This document shows, piece by piece, positions 20,785 to 29,328 of a stretch of DNA of 64,000 bases. This DNA is from Shewanella basaltis. Lineage in GTDB: Bacteria > Pseudomonadota > Gammaproteobacteria > Enterobacterales > Shewanellaceae. Below the pieces are notes generated by a model. It saw only the letters and a list, made by a program, of their open reading frames with translations, did no database searches and was not told where the DNA came from. The stretch's first letter is position 1, and each line of letters starts with the position of its first letter. Where the stretch lies: the NCBI RefSeq assembly GCF_023283885.1, contig NZ_JAKILA010000004.1, forward strand, positions 62,001-126,000, written 5' to 3'. A program made the position numbers and the translations under genes.

Positions 20785-21663
20785 ATGACTAAATTGTTCA
20801 ACACAATCGGACTCATCGGCAAGCCGCATCATGAAGGGACAAATCAAACCTTAAGGCGATTGCATCATTGGCTCAGTATTCAGGGCTTTAATGTGATTGT
20901 TGAAGAACGCGTCTCAGCCGAGTTAGGCCCTGACGTTCGCTCAATGGACTTACTCGAAATGGGCGAACATTGTGATTTAGCCATCGTGGTGGGTGGTGAC
21001 GGTAACATGCTAGGGGCAGCAAGAGTGTTAGCCAGGTTTGACGTGGCAGTGATTGGCGTAAACCGAGGTAATCTTGGCTTTTTAACCGATTTACCCCCCG
21101 ATAACTTTGAGGATGCGCTGTCTAAAGTCTTAGACGGTGAATTTGAAACCGAACACCGATTTTTACTTGAAGCAGAAGTGCATCGACATGGCAAAATTAC
21201 CTCAAGTAACAGTGCCGTTAATGAAGCAGTGTTACATCCGGGTAAAATAGCGCACATGATCCAGTTTGAGGTGTATATCGACGATCAATTTATGTACAGT
21301 CAGCGCGCTGATGGCATGATTGTATCGACACCGACAGGATCAACCGCGTATTCATTATCTGCGGGGGGCTCCATTTTAACGCCCAATTTACAGGCATTAA
21401 TTTTAGTGCCTATGTTTCCACACACTTTGTCTTGCCGCCCTATTGTGGTCGATGCATGCAGTACCATTAAATTGCTTGTGTCACCAAACAATGGGGAAAA
21501 TCTTGAGGTCAGTTGCGATGGGCATGTGCATTTAGCTGTGCTACCAGGGGATGAGATTTTTATCCGCAGATCCAATGAGCGCTTAAAATTAATTCACCCT
21601 AAGGGTCATAATTACTTTCATGTACTGCGCAATAAATTAGGCTGGGGCAGTAAACTTTTTTAA
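20785..21663 (+). CDS. nadK: NAD kinase
   Basis: 292 residues from [12 protein letters not shown]. The catalytic/NAD-binding [15 protein letters not shown] motif, [26 protein letters not shown] and [15 protein letters not shown] are all present, and it ends LGWGSKLF as in E. coli. It phosphorylates NAD to NADP. The frame runs 17 codons upstream to 20734, but family alignment favours 20785. The divergent grpE / nadK arrangement is conserved in Gammaproteobacteria. Confidence 0.95.
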   Translation: MTKLFNTIGLIGKPHHEGTNQTLRRLHHWLSIQGFNVIVEERVSAELGPDVRSMDLLEMGEHCDLAIVVGGDGNMLGAARVLARFDVAVIGVNRGNLGFLTDLPPDNFEDALSKVLDGEFETEHRFLLEAEVHRHGKITSSNSAVNEAVLHPGKIAHMIQFEVYIDDQFMYSQRADGMIVSTPTGSTAYSLSAGGSILTPNLQALILVPMFPHTLSCRPIVVDACSTIKLLVSPNNGENLEVSCDGHVHLAVLPGDEIFIRRSNERLKLIHPKGHNYFHVLRNKLGWGSKLF

Positions 21664-21739
21664 CTTTTGACCCCGGTCACACATTCTCAAGCCTGGACGT
21701 GAAACGCTTCACATTAACACTTGCTAATACACGTTATCT

Positions 21740-21771
21740 TAAGCCATCCGTTTTTACGTATGGCTTTTTTT
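21740..21771 (+). terminator. Terminator of nadK
   Basis: AAGCCATcCG, loop TTTTTA, CGtATGGCTT followed by TTTTT. It lies about 75 bp after the nadK stop. Confidence 0.82.
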
Positions 21772-21993
21772 ATGATGATTTTTCCGCTTCCAAAACGTGA
21801 TCTCAAACCAACATTTAAAATACTGCTATTGAATGTGGATCTCACTTCTACAAGTGAACTCGGTTTCTCCTATTTTAGATGATCTCGATCAACACTTTTA
21901 ACACTTAAATAACGTCTATTACGCCCTAGTTAGCGATAAAGCTAACAAATAATAACAACTCAATACCCACTATAAAGTGATACAGAGGTATAC

Positions 21994-23646
21994 ATGACAT
22001 TTCTACAGTTACTCGCAAGCTTAACGCCGATTATCAGCGTAATGGTATTTTTAGTACTCATGCGCTTACCGGCATCTAAAGCGATGCCCATATCAATGAT
22101 TGCGACAGGTCTGGCAGCAATCTTTATTTGGCAAATGGACACGACGCTTCTGGCAGCCTCCGTTGTCGAAGGACTTCTTTCAGCATTAACACCGCTTACC
22201 ATTATTTTTGGCGCGGTGTTTTTGTTAAATACCTTAAAATATTCTGGTGCAATGGACACTATCCGCTCAGGATTTACCAACATTAGCGCTGATGCGCGCG
22301 TGCAAGTTGTGATTATTTGTTGGTTGTTTGGTTCGTTCATTGAAGGATCTGCAGGTTTTGGTACCCCAGCAGCCATTGGCGCACCATTACTGGTATTGCT
22401 TGGTGTACCTCCTATTGCCGCGGCTGTTGTTGCCTTAATTGGCGACTCTACCGCGGTATCATTTGGTGCCATTGGTTTACCGGTACTATTTGGTATGGAA
22501 CAAGGCTTAACTGAAGGTGGCGTTAACATGGCAGCAGCGCAATTTGCTGAACATGGCGGTACGTTTGTCGGTTACGCTCAGTTTATTGCTAAGCACATGA
22601 TCACTATCGACTTAATCACGGGCTCACTGATCCCATTAGTGATGGTCTGTGTTTTAACCGGGTTCTTTGGCCGTAACAAATCCATTAAAGAAGGCTTACA
22701 AATTTGGAAATTCGCCTTATTTGCAGGCTTTGCATTTACGGTGCCTGCATGGTTAATTAACTATTTCGCCGGCCCTGAGTTTCCATCAGTTATCGGTTCG
22801 CTTGTTGGTATGGCATTAGTGATCCCAGTGGCCAGAAAAGGCTGGTTATTACCGTCACAACCTTGGTGCGACTTTAGCGAAAATGACAACAAGTCAGAAG
22901 AAGAGTTAACCATTAACGAAACACCAGTAAAGTTCTCGCAAATTGCGGCTTGGTCTCCTTACATTATCATGGCTGCGCTATTGGTATTATCACGGGTAGT
23001 TGGGCCTTTTAAGAGCTGGTTAACAAGCTTTAACGTAAGCTGGACAGGATTATTAGGCACAGAACTAAAAGCGGGGTTTGCGACCTTTTACGCGCCTGGG
23101 ATCTTCTTTGTTGCCGTCTGCTTATTTGGTTTTGTGCTATTCAAAATGAAGCCCAAAGCCATGAAACAGTCGTTTACGGTTTCTTGTAAATCAATGTTAC
23201 CGACCATTATTTCGTTAGGTGCATCTGTACCTATGGTGAAGATTTTCCTCAACTCTGGCGACAACGGAGCCGGTCTTGCTTCTATGCCTGTGGCACTAGC
23301 TGATTTACTGGCAAACAGCATGGGGGCCGTGTGGGCATGGGTGTCGCCTATCGTGGGGATTTTTGGTGCCTTCCTTTCAGGCTCTGCCACATTCTCAAAC
23401 ATGATGTTCTCAGGCTTACAATACTCTGTGGCCGATAATATCGGGATGAATCACGCACTAGTGTTAGCACTTCAAGGTATTGGGGCAAACGCCGGTAACA
23501 TGATGTGTGTAATGAATGTTGTTGCCGCAGCAACGGTCGTTGGTATGGCAGGCCGTGAATCTGAAATTATTCGTAAAACCATGCCTATCGCCCTTGGTTA
23601 TGCACTTGTTGCTGGCACCATTGCGGTGCTTTGGGGCGGTTTTTAA
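21994..23646 (+). CDS. lldP: L-lactate permease (LldP/LctP family)
   Basis: 550 residues with about 13 hydrophobic segments. The family hallmark FGSFIEGSAGFGTPAAIGAPLL lies near residue 110, and conserved blocks follow in the C-terminal half (GSATFSNMMFSGLQ, GANAGNMMCVMNVVAA). It is an inner-membrane proton-linked lactate symporter. It lies 138 bp upstream of the D-lactate dehydrogenase gene on the same strand. In Shewanella this pair, as I recall, is part of the lactate utilisation locus; the LldEFG genes are not in the window. The RBS is AGAGGTATAC before the ATG. Confidence 0.94.
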   Translation: MTFLQLLASLTPIISVMVFLVLMRLPASKAMPISMIATGLAAIFIWQMDTTLLAASVVEGLLSALTPLTIIFGAVFLLNTLKYSGAMDTIRSGFTNISADARVQVVIICWLFGSFIEGSAGFGTPAAIGAPLLVLLGVPPIAAAVVALIGDSTAVSFGAIGLPVLFGMEQGLTEGGVNMAAAQFAEHGGTFVGYAQFIAKHMITIDLITGSLIPLVMVCVLTGFFGRNKSIKEGLQIWKFALFAGFAFTVPAWLINYFAGPEFPSVIGSLVGMALVIPVARKGWLLPSQPWCDFSENDNKSEEELTINETPVKFSQIAAWSPYIIMAALLVLSRVVGPFKSWLTSFNVSWTGLLGTELKAGFATFYAPGIFFVAVCLFGFVLFKMKPKAMKQSFTVSCKSMLPTIISLGASVPMVKIFLNSGDNGAGLASMPVALADLLANSMGAVWAWVSPIVGIFGAFLSGSATFSNMMFSGLQYSVADNIGMNHALVLALQGIGANAGNMMCVMNVVAAATVVGMAGRESEIIRKTMPIALGYALVAGTIAVLWGGF

Positions 23647-23684
23647 TCACTCAAACTCAAATCAAAAAATAAATACCTACACAC

Positions 23685-23719
23685 GTTGGGGTTGTAACCA
23701 GGGATGTTGCAACACCAAC
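23685..23719 (+). promoter_or_regulatory. Hairpin between lldP and the D-lactate dehydrogenase gene
   Basis: GTTGGGGTTG at 23685-23694 pairs with CAACACCAAC at 23710-23719 (one mismatch) around a 15-base loop. No T run follows, so it is not an ordinary terminator. It may stabilise or process the lldP end of a shared transcript. Confidence 0.45.
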
Positions 23720-23784
23720 AACTAAAGGTATCAATCAGTAGGCATAACTGCCTACACAATATTACAGTGTTAAGAGAGCATGTT

Positions 23785-26589
23785 ATGACTATAAACTATC
23801 AAGTGGTAATGGATATTTTAACGTCTCAATTAGGCAGCCAATGTGTGACGAATGATCCGGTTCGTCGCTTTGCCTGGTCTACCGATGCGAGTTATTTCCG
23901 TATCGTTCCTGAAATTGTCGTTCACGCAGATACCCTAGAACAAGTTAAAATCACACTCAATATCGCCAATGCCAATAATGTCCCAGTGACATTTCGCGCG
24001 GCGGGCACCAGTTTATCTGGCCAAGCAATTGGCGAAGGTATTTTGTTAATACTCGGCCATGATGGTTTTAGAACCATTGACATTAGCGAAGACAAATCTG
24101 CCATTACATTAGGTGCGGCAGTCATTGGCTCAGACGCAAATGCCGCGCTCAAACCTTTTAACAAAAAAATCGGTCCAGATCCTGCCACGCTCGCCTCGGC
24201 ACAAATTGGTGGCATGGTTGCCAACAATGCATCTGGTATGTGTTGTGGTACTGCACAAAACAGTTATCAAACAATCAAGTCAGCCAAATTAATGCTTGTT
24301 GATGGCACCGAACTCGATACCGGATGTCCGCATTCAAGAGCGGCATTTAGCCAATCACATGCTGCATTATTGGCCGCATTAACTGACTTAGCACAGTTAA
24401 CCCAAAACAACCCCACACTCGCAGCTCGTATCCGTAAAAAGTTCGCGATAAAAAACACCACCGGCTATAGCATTAATGCGTTAGTAGACTTTACCGATCC
24501 CTTTGACATCATTAACCACCTTATTGTGGGCTCTGAAGGTACCTTGGCATTTGTGAATGAAATTACTTATCACACAGTCGAAGAAGCCCAATTTAAAGCC
24601 TCTGCCATGGCGGTATTTTTCAGCATGGAAGATGCGGCTAGTGCAATCCCATTAATTAAAGGTGACAGTGTTGCTGCCGCTGAATTACTCGACTGGGCGT
24701 CAATTAAGTCTGTAACAGGCAAAGCAGGCATGCCAGAGTGGTTAAGTGAGCTACCTGAAGGCGCTGCAATTCTGCTGATTGAATCACGCGCCAATGACTC
24801 GCAAACACTCGAGCGTTACACCAGTGACGTTATCCAAAAAATTGCTCACATTAAAACAGAGCGTCCAATTGAGTTCAGTAAAGATCCAGCAGTATTTGGG
24901 CAATACTGGGCCATGCGTTCTGGTTTATTCCCCATTATTGGTGGCGCCCGCCCGAAAGGAACATCTGTGATTATCGAGGATGTGGCATTTGAGCTTGTAC
25001 ATTTAGCTGATGCAGCAGCCGATTTAACCGCATTGTTCCATAAACACGGTTATCCTGAAGGGGTAATATATGGTCATGCCCTAGCGGGCAACTTCCACTT
25101 TATTATTACACCAACATTTGCATCACAAGGCGACATCGATCGTTTCCATGCCTTTATGCAAGATGTGGCAGACATGGTAATTAATAAGTACGACGGCTCA
25201 ATGAAGGCTGAACATGGTACCGGCCGTGCTGTGGCGCCATTTGTTGAAATGGAATGGGGTAGCGATGCTTACACCTTAATGAAGCAAATTAAGCAGATTT
25301 TCGATCCGACCAATTTGCTAAACCCTGGGGTTATTTTAAATAATGACCAACAAGTCCATGTTAAAAATATCAAGCCATGCCCAGTGGTTGATGATTTTGT
25401 CGATAAATGTATTGAATGTGGTTTCTGTGAAAAAACCTGTCCAACATCGGCATTGAACTTCTCGCCACGTCAGCGTATTGCAGTGTTACGTGAAATTGAA
25501 CGTTTAGAGCAATCTGGTGACAAACAAGCAGCCGCCGAGATGCGCGCCAGTGCGAAATACGATGTGGTCGATACCTGTGCAGCATGTCAGTTATGTACCA
25601 TTGCCTGCCCTGTCGATAACAGCATGGGCCAATTAGTACGTAAATTACGCACCCCGTATATCACCACAACAGAGCAAAAAGTACTCGACTTCCAGGCCAA
25701 ACATTTTGGGGCGGTAAACCAGGTGATCAGCACAGGGTTTGACATTCTCGGTATTCTTCATAAAGTGACCGGTGACACCATTACCAATTCGCTGATGAAT
25801 GCTGGGCGAATGATCACCAAAGAAGTGCCATACTGGAACCCTGATTTCCCTAAAGGTGGCAAAGTCGCTAAACCATCGGCTCACAAGCCTAGTCAAAAAA
25901 CCGTACTGTATTTCCCCGCTTGTGGCGGCAGAACCTTTGGGCCTACGCCAAAAGATCCTGACAATCGTACGCTATCTGAAGTGGTCGTCACCTTACTTGA
26001 ACGTGCTGGCTATAATGTTATTGTTCCTGACAACACCCGCCATTTATGCTGCGGTCAAATGTGGGAATCGAAAGGTGACTTTAAAAATGCCGATGCAAAA
26101 CGAGACGAGCTGATTGATGCACTCAGTACATTGTCAGATAACGGCAAAGTGCCGGTAGTGGTTGATGCATTGTCTTGTACTTATCGCACGTTAACTGGCA
26201 ACCCTAAAGTTGCCATTACCGACTTAGTCGAGTTTATGCACGATAACTTGCTGCCAAATATGAAAATCACCAAAAAATCTAACGTCACCTTACACCAAGG
26301 GTGTAGTGCGCGTAAGATGAAACTTGAACCCAAACAACAGGCTATTGCAGATGCATGCGCTAATCATGTTGTACTACCTGCCGGTATTACCTGTTGTGGT
26401 TATGCGGGCGAGAAAGGCTTATACAAACCTGAAATCAACGCAAGTGCATTACGTAATATCAAAAAACTCATTCCGGCAGAAACCAAAGAAGGTTACTACG
26501 CAAACAGAATGTGTGAAGTGGGCTTAACTCAACACAGTGGGATTTCATATCGCCATTTAGCATACTTATTGGAAGAATGTACTCGCTAA
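23785..26589 (+). CDS. dld-II: FAD/Fe-S D-lactate dehydrogenase (Dld-II type)
   Basis: 934 residues. The domains, in order, are: a FAD-binding PCMH domain (VTFRAAGTSLSGQAIGEG), a FAD-oxidase C-terminal domain, a pair of 4Fe-4S motifs (CIECGFCEKTCP near 542, CAACQLCTIACP near 598) and CCG-type cysteine-rich motifs (CGGRTFGPT, HLCCGQMW, TCCGYAGEKG). The enzyme oxidises D-lactate to pyruvate and passes electrons to quinone at the inner membrane. The frame starts at 23704, but MTINYQVVMDIL (23785) is the better start. Glycolate oxidase GlcD/F-type fusion is the alternative; the lldP neighbour favours lactate. Confidence 0.9.
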   Translation: MTINYQVVMDILTSQLGSQCVTNDPVRRFAWSTDASYFRIVPEIVVHADTLEQVKITLNIANANNVPVTFRAAGTSLSGQAIGEGILLILGHDGFRTIDISEDKSAITLGAAVIGSDANAALKPFNKKIGPDPATLASAQIGGMVANNASGMCCGTAQNSYQTIKSAKLMLVDGTELDTGCPHSRAAFSQSHAALLAALTDLAQLTQNNPTLAARIRKKFAIKNTTGYSINALVDFTDPFDIINHLIVGSEGTLAFVNEITYHTVEEAQFKASAMAVFFSMEDAASAIPLIKGDSVAAAELLDWASIKSVTGKAGMPEWLSELPEGAAILLIESRANDSQTLERYTSDVIQKIAHIKTERPIEFSKDPAVFGQYWAMRSGLFPIIGGARPKGTSVIIEDVAFELVHLADAAADLTALFHKHGYPEGVIYGHALAGNFHFIITPTFASQGDIDRFHAFMQDVADMVINKYDGSMKAEHGTGRAVAPFVEMEWGSDAYTLMKQIKQIFDPTNLLNPGVILNNDQQVHVKNIKPCPVVDDFVDKCIECGFCEKTCPTSALNFSPRQRIAVLREIERLEQSGDKQAAAEMRASAKYDVVDTCAACQLCTIACPVDNSMGQLVRKLRTPYITTTEQKVLDFQAKHFGAVNQVISTGFDILGILHKVTGDTITNSLMNAGRMITKEVPYWNPDFPKGGKVAKPSAHKPSQKTVLYFPACGGRTFGPTPKDPDNRTLSEVVVTLLERAGYNVIVPDNTRHLCCGQMWESKGDFKNADAKRDELIDALSTLSDNGKVPVVVDALSCTYRTLTGNPKVAITDLVEFMHDNLLPNMKITKKSNVTLHQGCSARKMKLEPKQQAIADACANHVVLPAGITCCGYAGEKGLYKPEINASALRNIKKLIPAETKEGYYANRMCEVGLTQHSGISYRHLAYLLEECTR

Positions 26590-26618
26590 GGTGATTCTTG
26601 TCTGCTTAAGGCAAAAAC

Positions 26619-26656
26619 ACAATGGGCATTGATGTTATATCAATGCCCATTTTTTG
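26619..26656 (+). terminator. Terminator of the lactate operon
   Basis: AATGGGCATTGAT, loop GTTAT, ATCAATGCCCATT followed by TTTTT. It lies about 30 bp after the dehydrogenase stop. Confidence 0.88.
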
Positions 26657-26689
26657 TGGTGGAATATGGCTTTACCCAAAAGAGTTACT

Positions 26690-26772
26690 GAGATGACTTG
26701 ATATCAATCTATTCGCCTCGATTAACAGGTTGTTAACTCGAACAACACTGTCCAACAGAGATCTACAGACCC
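26690..26772 (+). mobile_element. Degraded right-hand fragment of a family B element (B3)
   Basis: ATTCGCCTCGATTAAC, TTAACTCGAACAA and the terminal CAGACCC match the right end of copy B1 (37185-37260) in the same order, with scattered substitutions. The left part is missing. The fragment ends six bases before the CobW-family gene's stop codon. Confidence 0.6.
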
Positions 26773-26778
26773 AACTGA

Positions 26779-27840
26779 TTAATCAACACATTCAAATAGC
26801 TGTTGTTGGAGTGTGTCGCCATCGAGCGGTTTATCGCTGATGATTTCTATACGCGAATCAAGTGCATCGTCTAATTCATCAAGGGTTAATTTATCATCAA
26901 CCATATTGACACTTAAAATGCCGTCAAAGGTAATCACAATAGCTTTTAACCTCATAACATTGAGAGATTTTACGGACTCAACCCATACCATAAAACGCGC
27001 AAAATCAAAGCAACGCTGACAATCGATAATCCAGCCAACACTGTAACAGCCTTCACCTTGATTTGTTTTGTAAATATAGCCCTGAGCATCAAACTGCTGC
27101 TGCAATGCCTCATCGACCTTAATTGATGCAACAGGAGTAAACCATTGCTCAGCAGAACGAGAAAGCAAACTGACGGGCTTTGGAGACTGATGCCATTTAG
27201 CACGCTGACTGGGCTTATTAAGTAAAAGCATCAAGTGTTGCAACTGTGAAGCTTGAGTGAAATGACTATCACTGAGCATAATAGGTGTATCCGCCCTACC
27301 AAGGGACGCCATAAAATCGCGTAAACACGGCATGGCTTGTTCATCATAAAGCTGAGCTTTGTTAGCAATGACCATATCAGCAATGTGCAGTTGTTGCTTA
27401 AAGATGTCATGGTCGCGATAACGGCTATCACTGACTTTACGAGCATCAACTAAACACATGCTGGCCTGCAAGGTGATAACGTGCTGTAAATGTGGTGCTT
27501 GTAACAAGTTAACAATTTCAGCGGGATGCCCAAGCCCTGTGGGCTCAATTAAGAGTCTGTCTGGTTTAGCTTGTTGAATAATTTGATTAACAGCAACTTG
27601 TGTCGGCACGCCCGCGGCGCAACAAAGGCACCCTCCAGGCACTTCTTTAATGACAACTCCTGAGCCATTATGGCCAGAACTCAGTAACCCGCCATCAATG
27701 CCAATTTCACCAAATTCATTAACTAGCACGGCCCACACTTCGTTGTCTGGCTTACTGGCCAGCAATGCTTTAATCAGCGTGGTTTTACCCACGCCCAAAA
27801 AGCCGGTAATAATATTCGTTTTAATTGGTGTAGTGATCAT
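26779..27840 (-). CDS. CobW/COG0523-family GTPase (putative metal chaperone)
   Basis: 353 residues. Walker A GFLGVGKT at 13-20, the metal-binding CXCC motif CLCC at 71-74 (in GGCLCCAAG), LIEPTGLGHP and a C-terminal CobW_C-like half. These G3E GTPases deliver metals, often zinc; the metal here cannot be told. The guanine-specificity motif usually written NKxD reads NKAQ (in VIANKAQL), which is unusual. Its start codon overlaps the stop of the DEAD-box helicase (ATGA), so the two are translationally coupled. Confidence 0.88.
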   Translation of the reverse strand: MITTPIKTNIITGFLGVGKTTLIKALLASKPDNEVWAVLVNEFGEIGIDGGLLSSGHNGSGVVIKEVPGGCLCCAAGVPTQVAVNQIIQQAKPDRLLIEPTGLGHPAEIVNLLQAPHLQHVITLQASMCLVDARKVSDSRYRDHDIFKQQLHIADMVIANKAQLYDEQAMPCLRDFMASLGRADTPIMLSDSHFTQASQLQHLMLLLNKPSQRAKWHQSPKPVSLLSRSAEQWFTPVASIKVDEALQQQFDAQGYIYKTNQGEGCYSVGWIIDCQRCFDFARFMVWVESVKSLNVMRLKAIVITFDGILSVNMVDDKLTLDELDDALDSRIEIISDKPLDGDTLQQQLFECVD

Positions 27841-29108
27841 TTTTTCGCTTTAGCGTATTTGCCTTTTCGGCTTGGTTTAGCATCACCTTGTGACGGTTTT
27901 CCACGACGATGCTTAAAAACTTTCTTAGGTTTATCGGGGCTGATGTCGCGATACCTTGCAGGCAAAGGTGCACCTTCTTCATAACCAATGGGGATCAATG
28001 TTGGTAACGTTTGGCCAATCAGTTGCTCAATCTCATTGAGCAGTAATACTTCTTGAGGGCTAACTAAAGAAATCGCCTCCCCCGCTAAGCCTGCTCGGCC
28101 AGTTCTGCCAACACGATGCACATAATCTTCACACTCTTCTGGTAACTCAAAATTAATCACCCGTGGTAAAGCTTGAATATCTAACCCACGAGCGGCTAGA
28201 TCGGTGGCAATCAATACGCGCAATTGTCCTGCTTTAAATTCTTCTAGAGCGCGATTACGTGCGCCTTGGCTTTTGTCACCATGGAAAACGGCTGACTTAA
28301 TGCCATCTAAAGACAGCTCACGAAATAAATGTTCTGCCGTTTCTTTTCGGCTGGTGAATACCATTACCTGTTGCCAGTTATGCTTACCAATGAGCTCAGA
28401 GAGCAATTCTGCTTTGCGACGAGCATCAACACGATACACTTGTTGGGCAACATTAGCCGCTGTGGTTTGGGTTTCAACATGGATATATTCAGGCTGCTGC
28501 AACATGTTCGCGGCAAGGCTTTTCACATCTTCAGAAAACGTAGCCGAAAACATCATCGTTTGATGCTGCTTCGCAATTAACCGCTTCACTTTTTCGATGT
28601 CTTTAACAAACCCCAAATCAAGCATGCGATCAGCCTCATCTATCACAAGATGAGTCACAAAAGATAAATCCAATTCATGTTGACCAATAATGTCAAACAA
28701 ACGACCTGGCGTAGCAACGAGTACATCCACACCTTGTGCTAAGGTTTTACGCTGTGGATTAATACTGGCACCACCGTAAACCGCTAAAGTGGCCAGTTCA
28801 CTATATTGGCTGTACTTAATAAGGTTTTGTTCAATCTGAATAGCCAACTCACGGGTTGGCGTCATGATAAGCACTCGCAAGCGCTGTTCTTGAGGGATGT
28901 CAGTATTAGGTTGTTGTAATAATTGATGTAACAACGGCAAAGCAAATGCCGCTGTTTTACCGGTACCTGTTTCGGCACTGGCCAGAATATCTCTACCTTT
29001 TAGCGCTAGAGGGATCACTGCTTGTTGGACAGGAGTGGCAGTGTGATAACCAGATTGGTCAATCGCATCTAGTAGTAATGGCGATAGCCCTAGCGAAGTA
29101 AATGACAT
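27837..29108 (-). CDS. DEAD-box RNA helicase (RhlE-like)
   Basis: 423 residues from MSFTSLGLSP (29108). The helicase motifs are all visible: Q-motif with GYHTATPVQQ, Walker A ASAETGTGKT (43-52), PTRELAIQ, TPGRL, DEAD at 157-160, SAT at 188-190, ARGLDI and HRVGRTGRAG. A short, basic, lysine-rich tail (KVFKHRRGKPSQGDAKPSRK) probably binds RNA. It resembles RhlE rather than DbpA or SrmB; the exact class is not certain. The upstream frame extends six codons to 29126. Confidence 0.9.
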   Translation of the reverse strand: MSFTSLGLSPLLLDAIDQSGYHTATPVQQAVIPLALKGRDILASAETGTGKTAAFALPLLHQLLQQPNTDIPQEQRLRVLIMTPTRELAIQIEQNLIKYSQYSELATLAVYGGASINPQRKTLAQGVDVLVATPGRLFDIIGQHELDLSFVTHLVIDEADRMLDLGFVKDIEKVKRLIAKQHQTMMFSATFSEDVKSLAANMLQQPEYIHVETQTTAANVAQQVYRVDARRKAELLSELIGKHNWQQVMVFTSRKETAEHLFRELSLDGIKSAVFHGDKSQGARNRALEEFKAGQLRVLIATDLAARGLDIQALPRVINFELPEECEDYVHRVGRTGRAGLAGEAISLVSPQEVLLLNEIEQLIGQTLPTLIPIGYEEGAPLPARYRDISPDKPKKVFKHRRGKPSQGDAKPSRKGKYAKAKK

Positions 29109-29328
29109 AACAAACTCAATAAACAATGAAATAGTCCGCTATTGTATACCCAAACAACCTGAAGATGATCGATTTCAGCAAGAATTTACGCGCGTTTGGG
29201 CAAGGCATTGATTGCGGGGAATGGTTATTCCCATCTACATCAAAGTCATTTGAAGCCGTAATGGGGGTTGTGACGCAACCCCGAAGGGCGAATTGGTATA
29301 ATTTGCGCAATTAGCGAAATGCATCATT

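Noticed and set aside
29116-29310. 64-codon minus-strand frame between the helicase and the GGDEF-EAL gene
   Set aside because: It overlaps the helicase leader, has no RBS and no recognisable features.
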